6,969 nucleotides of DNA from positions 9,930 through 16,898 of the forward strand of contig JAHZFY010000004.1 in assembly GCA_019421105.1 (NCBI GenBank). The letters run 5' to 3'. Within the stretch, counting starts at the first letter, position 1. Each line of letters opens with the position of its first letter. Below are positions 1-5,085 of the stretch, piece by piece. Made by a program: the position numbers and the translations under genes. The notes under the pieces are model-generated. The model was not told the origin of the DNA, ran no database searches, and was given only the letters and a program-made list of their open reading frames with translations. The DNA is from a bacterium (GTDB taxonomy: Bacteria > Bacillota_I > Bacilli_A > RFN20 > CAG-826).

Positions 1-1
1 A

Positions 2-412
2 GGTTTAATTTTTGCTCCTGTATTTTTTGCTAGCATTGGATTGATGTTATGGGATTTAGAAGGCATATCTAGTAATATGATCTTATTTGGCGTTTTATTT
101 ATAATTATTGGATTATTATCAAAAATTATCGGTGCCACAATCGGTGGATTAATTACTAAAAATAATTTTAAAGACTCTTTAACCATTGGCGTTGGTATGA
201 TGGTAAGAGCGGAAGTCATCATCGTATGCACAACAAAAGGTATAGAAAGCGGATTAGTAAGCGAAGAAATTATGCCTTTTGTAATTTTAATTATCTTATC
301 TTCATCTTTAATCGCCCCTATCTTGTTAAAACTATTATGTAAAGATAAAAATGATGCAAATAAACAACTTACAAACGAACAAACAATCGTCGATAAAAAG
401 GAGGAAAAATAA
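2..412 (+). CDS. Cation/proton antiporter (monovalent cation:proton antiporter family), C-terminal part; 5' end outside window
   Basis: This is the last 136 residues of a membrane antiporter that would exchange Na+ or K+ for protons across the cytoplasmic membrane. The frame is open from base 2. The TTG at 41 is an internal leucine, because the upstream residues (FAPVFFASIGLML) continue a typical antiporter helix. Hydrophobic helices lie at about 2-20, 25-50 and 92-112 of the visible part. GVGMMVRAEV at 63-72 matches the conserved GxGMxxRGEV block of the CPA/NhaP/KefB-type exchangers, with Ala in place of the usual Gly after Arg. The last helix is followed by only about 24 polar, Lys/Asp/Glu-rich residues, so there is no C-terminal RCK/TrkA-type regulatory domain. 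It ends in TAA. Ion specificity cannot be told from this fragment. The family call is fairly safe; the subfamily is not. Confidence 0.8.
   Translation, partial: GLIFAPVFFASIGLMLWDLEGISSNMILFGVLFIIIGLLSKIIGATIGGLITKNNFKDSLTIGVGMMVRAEVIIVCTTKGIESGLVSEEIMPFVILIILSSSLIAPILLKLLCKDKNDANKQLTNEQTIVDKKEEK
398..404 (+). promoter_or_regulatory. Orphan Shine-Dalgarno sequence AAGGAGG
   Basis: A perfect AAGGAGG lies in the last codons of the antiporter gene, exactly where a coupled downstream gene would need it. No ATG or GTG stands 5-12 bases downstream. The only nearby TTG (419) is followed at once by TAA, and the next real gene starts 54 bases further on. The 15 bases at 398-412 are identical to the gdpP/rplI junction (5086-5100, - strand), where the same string is a working ribosome binding site. 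It may be a relic of a lost downstream gene or chance from encoding Lys-Glu-Glu-Lys. Confidence 0.4.
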
Positions 413-413
413 T

Positions 414-431
414 TCTATTTGTAAAAATAGA
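414..431 (+). terminator. Weak hairpin with trailing T-run, possible terminator of the antiporter gene
   Basis: TCTATTT (414-420) pairs with AAATAGA (425-431) across a GTAA loop, a GNRA-type tetraloop in RNA. TAATTTTTA follows immediately. The stem is 7 bp with only one G-C pair, so it is weak. It starts two bases after the antiporter stop codon, a plausible place for an intrinsic terminator. Its right arm also overlaps the -35 element proposed for the next gene. In DNA this AT-rich, a 7-bp palindrome can arise by chance. Confidence 0.3.
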
Positions 432-447
432 TAATTTTTAATAAAAT
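419..447 (+). promoter_or_regulatory. Candidate sigma-A-type promoter for the gene at 459
   Basis: TTGTAA (419-424; 4 of 6 matches to TTGACA) and TAAAAT (442-447; 5 of 6 matches to TATAAT) are separated by exactly 17 bp. This is the only intergenic space on the + strand. Transcription would begin near 453-456, a few bases before the ATG at 459, giving an almost leaderless mRNA. That fits the lack of a Shine-Dalgarno sequence before 459. AT-rich DNA produces such matches easily, so this is a candidate only. Confidence 0.35.
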
Positions 448-458
448 ATTTAATTACT

Positions 459-1580
459 ATGAGCAAGAAGAAAAGAAAACCAATGTCCCCTGAGACAAAA
501 AACAATTTAAAAAACATCTTTGGAAGTTTATATTCCAACCAACGCGCTATTGATGCAGCGCGCCACAATCCATGGTGGGCAGCATTAATCGTGTTCATTT
601 TATCGATTTGTATTCCTATCGTTCCAATTGTAACTTCTGGTATGAATCAATATGGTTCTAGTATCATTTCTAATGCTAAGTTTGGATTTGATATCACCGG
701 TACCTCTTTTGCAATGGATATGGTTGGTAATGATATCGATTTAAAAGTTAATGATAAGCACCAATTAGTCGATGTTAACGATGCTTGGGAAACGAAGTAT
801 GGTTACGACAATGAAACTGTTCAATATGCTTATATTAATGAAAATTCTAAACAATATGATTTATTAGTTTACTACACACATAAGAAAGGATTGGATTTTA
901 AAAAGTTCCAAGAAGAAATTGGCAAAAATAGATATGAAGTCGGTTCTACTAATAAATTTATTGACGTTGTCTTACCATCTAGCAGTGAAAATTCTTCAAC
1001 TAGTGAAACCGAAAAACCTGAACCATATATTCCAACATTCATATTGATGAATCAAGATTATTTCCTCATTAATATTTTTAAACCAAATTCCACCATTAGC
1101 GCTACTTCAATGGCGGGAGATTATCTAACTATGGAACCAGGAACTTCAATTGCATCTTTTGCATTGGAAAATGGTTTTGATAAGACAAAATACGCAAATA
1201 AAAATGATTATTTAAGCGATTCTGAATACGTTAATAAAGTCACAACGAATTGGGTTAATTTCTTAGATGAATCATTCATTACAACAAGAAATACATCCAC
1301 TATGTATTCTTCCTTATTAACTTTAGGTATTTATTTTGCCTTAACATTCTTTTTAGGATTAATGATATTCTTATTAACTCGTGGAAAACGCAATGTCTTC
1401 CATATTTTAACCTTCTTAGAATGTCAAAAAATTAACGCCTGGGCATCATTTACTCCTGCTCTACTTGCGTTGATATTAGGATTTATTTTGCCACAAGGCG
1501 CTATGATGTTTTATATCGTCTTATCCGGTGTTAGAATCATGTGGTTATCAATGAAACAATTAAGACCACAATTACGTTAA
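459..1580 (+). CDS. Multi-pass membrane protein with large extracytoplasmic domain, DUF1189-like; function unknown
   Basis: This 373-residue protein has a lysine/arginine-rich cytoplasmic N-terminus (SKKKRK), one membrane segment at about 39-60, a polar domain at about 61-283 predicted outside the cell, then three membrane segments at about 284-307, 328-345 and 347-364 and a short basic tail. The outer domain contains a Ser/Thr/Glu-rich, low-complexity linker at about 173-188. The 1+3 membrane plan with a SLYS-containing N-terminus resembles DUF1189 membrane proteins of Bacillota, some of which carry the uncertain name MalA-like; this is a resemblance, not a match that could be tested here. 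No catalytic motif is visible. The start at 459 has no Shine-Dalgarno sequence. A second ATG at 483, preceded by a purine-rich run, would give 365 residues with the same topology. It stands between the antiporter and an oppositely directed operon and may be a single-gene unit. Confidence 0.75.
   Translation: MSKKKRKPMSPETKNNLKNIFGSLYSNQRAIDAARHNPWWAALIVFILSICIPIVPIVTSGMNQYGSSIISNAKFGFDITGTSFAMDMVGNDIDLKVNDKHQLVDVNDAWETKYGYDNETVQYAYINENSKQYDLLVYYTHKKGLDFKKFQEEIGKNRYEVGSTNKFIDVVLPSSSENSSTSETEKPEPYIPTFILMNQDYFLINIFKPNSTISATSMAGDYLTMEPGTSIASFALENGFDKTKYANKNDYLSDSEYVNKVTTNWVNFLDESFITTRNTSTMYSSLLTLGIYFALTFFLGLMIFLLTRGKRNVFHILTFLECQKINAWASFTPALLALILGFILPQGAMMFYIVLSGVRIMWLSMKQLRPQLR
543..562. repeat. 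GC-rich perfect inverted repeat inside the DUF1189-like gene
   Basis: CGCGCT (543-548) and AGCGCG (557-562) form a perfect 6-bp stem around the 8-base loop ATTGATGC. Five of the six pairs are G-C, which is striking in DNA this AT-rich. It lies 84 bases into the coding sequence, around codons 29-35, just before the first membrane segment. No T-run follows, so it is not a terminator. It could slow early translation, or it could simply reflect the codons for Arg-Ala-Ile-Asp-Ala-Ala-Arg. Confidence 0.4.
1577..1580. other. Interlocked stop codons of two convergent genes (TTAA)
   Basis: The + strand gene ends with TAA at 1578-1580 and the - strand gene ends with TAA at 1577-1579. Both are read from the palindrome TTAA, so the coding regions overlap by 4 bp with no intergenic terminator. 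Each transcript must therefore run into the other gene's 3' end as antisense RNA unless it stops exactly here. Confidence 0.9.
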
Positions 1581-1915
1581 TCACCATAATCAGATCCACG
1601 AGATTTATCTTCAACGTAAATTTGAAGTGGATCTAATACATCTTCAATTTCTAAAAATATAAAATCATCGACTTCAGTTTGAGGATATTCAAAAGTCCCA
1701 ACAAAGACAACTCGATGATTTTTTTTCACGATTGTTTCCATCGCATTTAAAACTCTTTCTTTATGTTGAGGGTATATATCAAATAGATTCTTTAATTTAG
1801 TATAAAAGATTGGTTCAACATAAAAACAATCACCATTTTCATAAGTAAACAAAGGACAAAATGGATTGTTTTTATCAACACTAGTTTTTAAATTTTCCCA
1901 ATAGATCATTTTCAT
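1577..1915 (-). CDS. Conserved-looking small protein of unknown function, translationally coupled to rlmH
   Basis: I do not recognise this 112-residue protein. It is soluble-looking, with no membrane segment or signal peptide. It has an aromatic-rich N-terminal half (YWENL, CPLFTY, CFYVEPIFY; Cys at 19 and 30), a Lys/Arg-containing middle (KKNHRVVFVG at about 64-73) and an acidic C-terminal part (EVDDFIFLEIEDVLD and a DKSRGSDYGD tail). The alternation of charged and beta-prone stretches suggests a small alpha/beta domain; that is inference. Its ATG overlaps the rlmH stop in an ATGA tetramer (1912-1915), and GAGGTG (1924-1929) sits 8 bases upstream inside rlmH. This pairing supports a real, coupled gene and decides the first Met over the third residue. 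It is the last gene of the - strand operon, and its stop interlocks with that of the convergent gene. Codon use and base composition match its neighbours. Confidence 0.75.
   Translation of the reverse strand: MKMIYWENLKTSVDKNNPFCPLFTYENGDCFYVEPIFYTKLKNLFDIYPQHKERVLNAMETIVKKNHRVVFVGTFEYPQTEVDDFIFLEIEDVLDPLQIYVEDKSRGSDYGD
1592..1634. repeat. Nested inverted repeat next to the convergent junction
   Basis: AGATCCAC (1592-1599) is the perfect reverse complement of GTGGATCT (1627-1634). Inside it, TTCAA (1610-1614) pairs with TTGAA (1622-1626) around a 7-base loop, leaving about 10 unpaired bases on one side. For the + strand transcript the structure begins 12 bases after the stop codon. For the - strand transcript it lies within the last 20 codons of the unknown gene. 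Neither side has a T-run, so it is not a standard intrinsic terminator. It could act as a 3'-end stabiliser or pause structure. Confidence 0.45.
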
Positions 1916-2391
1916 TTGTGATACACCTCATTATGATTAATTTTAAAAGCTCTATATATTTGTTCTAAGACAATCAATCGACACATTTGATGTGTGAAGG
2001 TTAGATTTGATAGCCCGATAGAATCATCTAATCGATTTTTGACATCTTGGCTAAGTCCATAAGAACCTCCGATGACAAAACATAACTTATTTCCATATTT
2101 TGCAAGCTTTTCATCTAAAATCTTTGCAAATTCTATGCTTGTTGGTTGTTTATTTATTAAATCAAATCCGACTGCGTGATAAGAGGAATCTATTTTTTTA
2201 AGAATTTTTGCTCCTTCTAATTGTTTAGCTTTATTTATGTCAAACTCATTAGGCTTTTCTTTAATCGGCTCATCATTTAATTCAATAATATTCAATTGGC
2301 AATAAGCACTTAGTCTTTTTATATATTCTTTGATAAGACTATCTAAGTTTTTATCTTTAATTTTACCCACAACTATCAAGTTAATTTTCAT
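1912..2391 (-). CDS. rlmH: 23S rRNA (pseudouridine-1915-N3)-methyltransferase RlmH
   Basis: RlmH is a SPOUT-class, knotted methyltransferase that uses S-adenosylmethionine to methylate N3 of pseudouridine 1915 in helix 69 of 23S rRNA on assembled 70S ribosomes. The sequence begins MKINLIVVGKIKD, has the cofactor-binding knot FVIGGSYGL at about 105-113, and has the family C-terminus LTFTHQMCRLIVLEQIYRA (130-148) ending YHK (157-159). The usual Pro in the FPHQM motif is Thr here. I chose the ATG at 2391: it gives 159 residues, the usual length, and AGGTGG (2397-2402) lies 5 bases upstream. The GTG at 2400 would add three residues but lies inside that ribosome binding site. The gene overlaps the end of walJ by 11 bp and ends at TGA within an ATGA overlap with the next gene. 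The other seven genes in the window end in TAA. Confidence 0.96.
   Translation of the reverse strand: MKINLIVVGKIKDKNLDSLIKEYIKRLSAYCQLNIIELNDEPIKEKPNEFDINKAKQLEGAKILKKIDSSYHAVGFDLINKQPTSIEFAKILDEKLAKYGNKLCFVIGGSYGLSQDVKNRLDDSIGLSNLTFTHQMCRLIVLEQIYRAFKINHNEVYHK
1924..1929 (-). promoter_or_regulatory. Ribosome binding site of the unknown gene, inside rlmH
   Basis: GAGGTG on the - strand lies 8 bases before the ATG at 1915, within the last rlmH codons (Asn-Glu-Val-Tyr). With the ATGA stop/start overlap it is the main evidence that the 112-residue frame is translated and that its first Met is used. Confidence 0.7.
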
Positions 2392-3130
2392 AATCACCAC
2401 CTAATGTATGTTTATATTGCCACGCTGTTTTAATTAAATATTTATTAAAATCAACATGATAGTAATCAAATATATTTTTGTATGCAGTTAAAGCAAGTTC
2501 TGGAGTGTTGCATTCTTCACTTAAATGTGCCAAAACTATCTCTTTTGTTTTATCGCCAAGTAAAGAGCAAGCATAAATAGCAGAATCTTCATTGCATAAA
2601 TGCCCCACTTCACTTAATATTCTTCTTTTTAAAGCTAACGACCTTTTCGAAGCCATTAATTTTTTTATATCATGATTTGATTCTAATATTAAATATGTTG
2701 GGTTTTTTGCTTTGCTTAAACTATCTTCACATAAAAATCCTGTATCGGTAATATAGACAAGTTTATCAACATCAGATTCAACAATATAACCACAAGGATT
2801 TACAGCGTCATGAGATGTTTTAATAGGCGTTATATATAAACTTTTTATTTTGATTGCTTGTCCTAATTCTAAATCGTTATGCTGACATTTTAATGTTCCT
2901 TTTAAGCAATATAAACGACTATTTTTTAAAAATTGAACACCTGAAATATGATCGCTATGATCATGAGTAAAAAAACAAGCATCTATATCATCTAAAGTCT
3001 TATTAATTTTATTCAACCCATCTTTTAAACTAGTCAAAGTAACACCCATATCAATAAGAATTAAAGTGCTATTATGGCATATTAAAGTAGCGTTGCCTTT
3101 TGAACCAGAAGCAATAATATTAAAATACAT
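2381..3130 (-). CDS. walJ: WalJ/YycJ-type metallo-beta-lactamase-fold hydrolase
   Basis: This is a 249-residue cytoplasmic metallohydrolase of the YycJ/WalJ family. Family members are linked to coordination of cell division with replication and to the WalRK system in Bacillota; the substrate is not settled, and nuclease activity has been proposed. The metal-binding signature HDHSDH is at 56-61, preceded by the YycJ-typical N-terminus FNIIASGSKGNATLI. Further conserved blocks are SHDAVNPCGY (H107), ITDTG (D129), LESNHD (149-154), VGHLCNEDSA (175-184, Cys where Ser is common) and LAHLSEECNTPELA (200-213). It starts two bases after the dnaB stop. The upstream AAAGTGAT (3139-3146) is a weak Shine-Dalgarno, so coupling to dnaB translation is likely. 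In Bacillus and Staphylococcus the gene normally closes the walRKHIJ cluster, but here walRKHI are not adjacent. The family call is firm; the physiological role is not. Confidence 0.92.
   Translation of the reverse strand: MYFNIIASGSKGNATLICHNSTLILIDMGVTLTSLKDGLNKINKTLDDIDACFFTHDHSDHISGVQFLKNSRLYCLKGTLKCQHNDLELGQAIKIKSLYITPIKTSHDAVNPCGYIVESDVDKLVYITDTGFLCEDSLSKAKNPTYLILESNHDIKKLMASKRSLALKRRILSEVGHLCNEDSAIYACSLLGDKTKEIVLAHLSEECNTPELALTAYKNIFDYYHVDFNKYLIKTAWQYKHTLGGDYEN
2397..2402 (-). promoter_or_regulatory. Ribosome binding site of rlmH, inside walJ
   Basis: AGGTGG, continuing as AGGTGGTGAT, lies 5 bases before the ATG at 2391 within the final walJ codons (Leu-Gly-Gly-Asp). It overlaps the alternative GTG start at 2400, which makes that start unlikely. 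Confidence 0.7.
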
Positions 3131-3132
3131 AT

Positions 3133-4635
3133 TTATTCATCACTTTCTTCTACAATGGCTTTCATTTGCTCTATCCAGTTTTGACTTGGAGTATCAAAAC
3201 GGCCATATTCTTTATAAAAGAATAGCGGTACTTTACCTGTTTGACCATTTCTATTTTTTGCAACATTTACTTCAATGTAAGAAGCAGAACCAGGCAAAGA
3301 TTCCCCTAATTCTTTTTCTTTTCTTGCTCTTGCTAATTCAAATTGTTCCGATTTAGTTAATTGACCAGGTTTTTTATTAGCTGCAGATGTCTTTTTTTGA
3401 TCTCCATAATAATCTTCGCGATATAAAAGCATAATTACATCAGCGTCTTGTTCAATCGCACCAGAATCTCTTAAATCGGAGATCATAGGTCTTTTATTAT
3501 CACGTTTTTCGACGTCTCTAGATAATTGAGAAACGACAAGAACCGGAATTTGAAATTCTTTAGCCATCTCTTTAATTGCTAAAGATATTTTTCTTACTTC
3601 TTCATTTCTTGAGTCAGGTGTTTTATTGGATTTACCACCTAATTGCACTAAACCCAAATAATCGATAATAACAAGTCCTAAATCCGGTTGAGAGGCAATT
3701 AATTTTCTTGTTTTAGCCATGATATCAAGCATTTTGATACCACTTGTTTGGTCTATAAATATTTTTGCTTTTTTAATTTCTTTAATAGCTTGTGCTACTT
3801 TAATTCGATCCCCTCCATGGAAAACACCACGGTTAACATCTTTTAAAGATACACAGCTAACTCTTGAAATCATTCTTCTAACTAATGATTCAGAAGTCAT
3901 TTCTAAAGAAAATATCGCAACCGGCACATTGCAAATTGTTGCAACATTCCACGCAAAATTTAAGGCTAAAGCAGTTTTCCCAACTGATGGTCTAGCAGCA
4001 ACAACAATCATATCACCTTTTTGAAAACCTTGAGTTAATTTATTAATGCCTTCATATCCAGTATTTAAACCAATGACATCGTTTTCTCCATAAGGCATTT
4101 CTTTTTGAGCGGCTAATTTTGTTTCGATTGTGCCAGCAACTTCGTCCATACTAGCAAAACTAGAAATATGTCTTCTTGCAATAGATTCTTTAAATCTAGT
4201 TTCACTATTTAAAATAAAATCATTAACATTTTCTAATTTTTTGCTTTTATAATCTTCATCAATTTCTCTAATTGTAGTTAGCATTTTCCTTAAGACAGAT
4301 TGATCGATGACAATATCGATATAAAACTGCAAATTAGCATAAGATAAAATAGCGTCGCATAACTCTTGAAGATATGTAGCTCCACCGATATTTTCTAATT
4401 CCTTTGCGTTTGCTAATTCTTCAGCAACAGTCATTAAATCAACGCTGATTTTTTTATTCATTAAATTAGCAATAGCAGCGTATATTTTTTGATGCTTAAC
4501 ATCATAAAAATCTTCCATTTGTAATGAAGACATAACATTATACATTGCTTCAGAATTTGAAATAGCAGAACCTAAAACAGCTTGTTCAGCATCAATATTA
4601 CAAGGTAAATCTATTTTTTTTGAACGCGTTGCCAT
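3133..4635 (-). CDS. dnaB: Replicative DNA helicase DnaB (Bacillus DnaC)
   Basis: This hexameric 5'-3' helicase unwinds DNA at the replication fork and recruits primase. The N-terminal domain covers about 8-150 (NIDAEQAVLGSAI at 13-25, EDFYDVKHQKIY at 41-52). The RecA-like motor has Walker A ARPSVGKTAL (214-223, K220/T221), the catalytic glutamate in FSLEM (E245), Walker B LVIIDYL (321-327, D325), VVSQLSR (367-373), SDLRDSGAIEQDAD (386-399) with the arginine-rich motif, and AKNRNGQTG (459-467), where Gln replaces the usual Pro. At 500 residues it is longer than the usual 440-455. The excess is mostly a charged, lysine-rich insertion at about 411-453, between REDYY and IEVNVAKNRNG. It follows rplI after two bases; GAGGA (4642-4646), inside the last rplI codons, serves as ribosome binding site. 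Adjacency to rplI is a classic bacterial arrangement. All key ATPase residues are intact. Confidence 0.97.
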   Translation of the reverse strand: MATRSKKIDLPCNIDAEQAVLGSAISNSEAMYNVMSSLQMEDFYDVKHQKIYAAIANLMNKKISVDLMTVAEELANAKELENIGGATYLQELCDAILSYANLQFYIDIVIDQSVLRKMLTTIREIDEDYKSKKLENVNDFILNSETRFKESIARRHISSFASMDEVAGTIETKLAAQKEMPYGENDVIGLNTGYEGINKLTQGFQKGDMIVVAARPSVGKTALALNFAWNVATICNVPVAIFSLEMTSESLVRRMISRVSCVSLKDVNRGVFHGGDRIKVAQAIKEIKKAKIFIDQTSGIKMLDIMAKTRKLIASQPDLGLVIIDYLGLVQLGGKSNKTPDSRNEEVRKISLAIKEMAKEFQIPVLVVSQLSRDVEKRDNKRPMISDLRDSGAIEQDADVIMLLYREDYYGDQKKTSAANKKPGQLTKSEQFELARARKEKELGESLPGSASYIEVNVAKNRNGQTGKVPLFFYKEYGRFDTPSQNWIEQMKAIVEESDE

Positions 4636-4637
4636 TT

Positions 4638-5084
4638 TTATTCCTCGCTAACATGGACTTTAATGTCGGCAATAACGCCTTTATAAAGTTCGTTTTTTAA
4701 ATAGACGACACCTAGTGAATCAATTGTGGTTTTGTCCACAAATTTTCTTTTATCAATATCAAACCCATACTTATTTTTTAATTGTTCAACAACTTGTTTT
4801 AATGAAATTGTTCCAAACATCCGTCCATCTTTTCCAGTTTTTGCTTTAAATTCTAAAGTGATGGTCGCTAATTTTTCTTTTAATATTTCTGCCTGCTTTT
4901 TTAATTCTAATTCATGAGCTGCACGATCAGCTTTTTGTTTATCTAAAATCTCAGAACTTTTATCCGTGTATAGTACTGCTAATTTCCTAGGAAATAAGAA
5001 GTTAGAAGCATAACCTTGAGACACTTCCACTATTTGATCTTTTTTGCCAACATTTTTAACATCTTTTAACATGATAACTTTCAT
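4638..5084 (-). CDS. rplI: 50S ribosomal protein bL9
   Basis: bL9 binds 23S rRNA at the base of the L1 stalk and extends a long helix from the ribosome; it helps hold reading frame and translation fidelity. The N-terminal domain starts MKVIMLKDVKNVGKKDQIVEV and carries the family signature ending GYASNFLFPRKLA (24-36). A Lys/Glu-rich connecting helix follows at about 41-75, then the C-terminal domain from about 80 (KDGRMFGTISLKQV) to the end (VIADIKVHVSEE). I chose the ATG at 5084, which gives 148 residues, the normal length. AAGGAGG at 5094-5100 lies 9 bases upstream and overlaps the last codons of gdpP. The longer open frame from 5126 would add 14 residues unlike any L9 and would overlap gdpP by 41 bp. 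One base separates it from the gdpP stop. Confidence 0.97.
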   Translation of the reverse strand: MKVIMLKDVKNVGKKDQIVEVSQGYASNFLFPRKLAVLYTDKSSEILDKQKADRAAHELELKKQAEILKEKLATITLEFKAKTGKDGRMFGTISLKQVVEQLKNKYGFDIDKRKFVDKTTIDSLGVVYLKNELYKGVIADIKVHVSEE

Positions 5085-5085
5085 T

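Noticed and set aside
41..412. A complete 123-residue protein starting with TTG at 41
   Set aside because: The open frame extends to base 2 with antiporter-like sequence, so this is a gene fragment cut by the window edge.
335..598. Small - strand gene of 87 residues
   Set aside because: It is a frame opposite the ends of two convincing + strand genes, is Phe/Leu/Ile-rich as expected of antisense of Lys-rich AT-rich coding sequence, and has no plausible family.
1912..2400. rlmH starting at the GTG at 2400
   Set aside because: The GTG sits inside the ribosome binding site, and the ATG at 2391 gives the standard 159 residues.
3066..3356. + strand frames at 3066-3356, 3719-4024, 4726-4917 and 6167-6394
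   Set aside because: All lie antisense to walJ, dnaB, rplI or gdpP, which are unambiguous, and none has recognisable protein features.
3277..3405. Intein or mobile insertion in dnaB
   Set aside because: dnaB is a frequent intein host, but the extra segment is only about 34 residues, far too short for an intein, lacks splice-junction Cys/Ser and HN motifs, and is not at a Walker motif.
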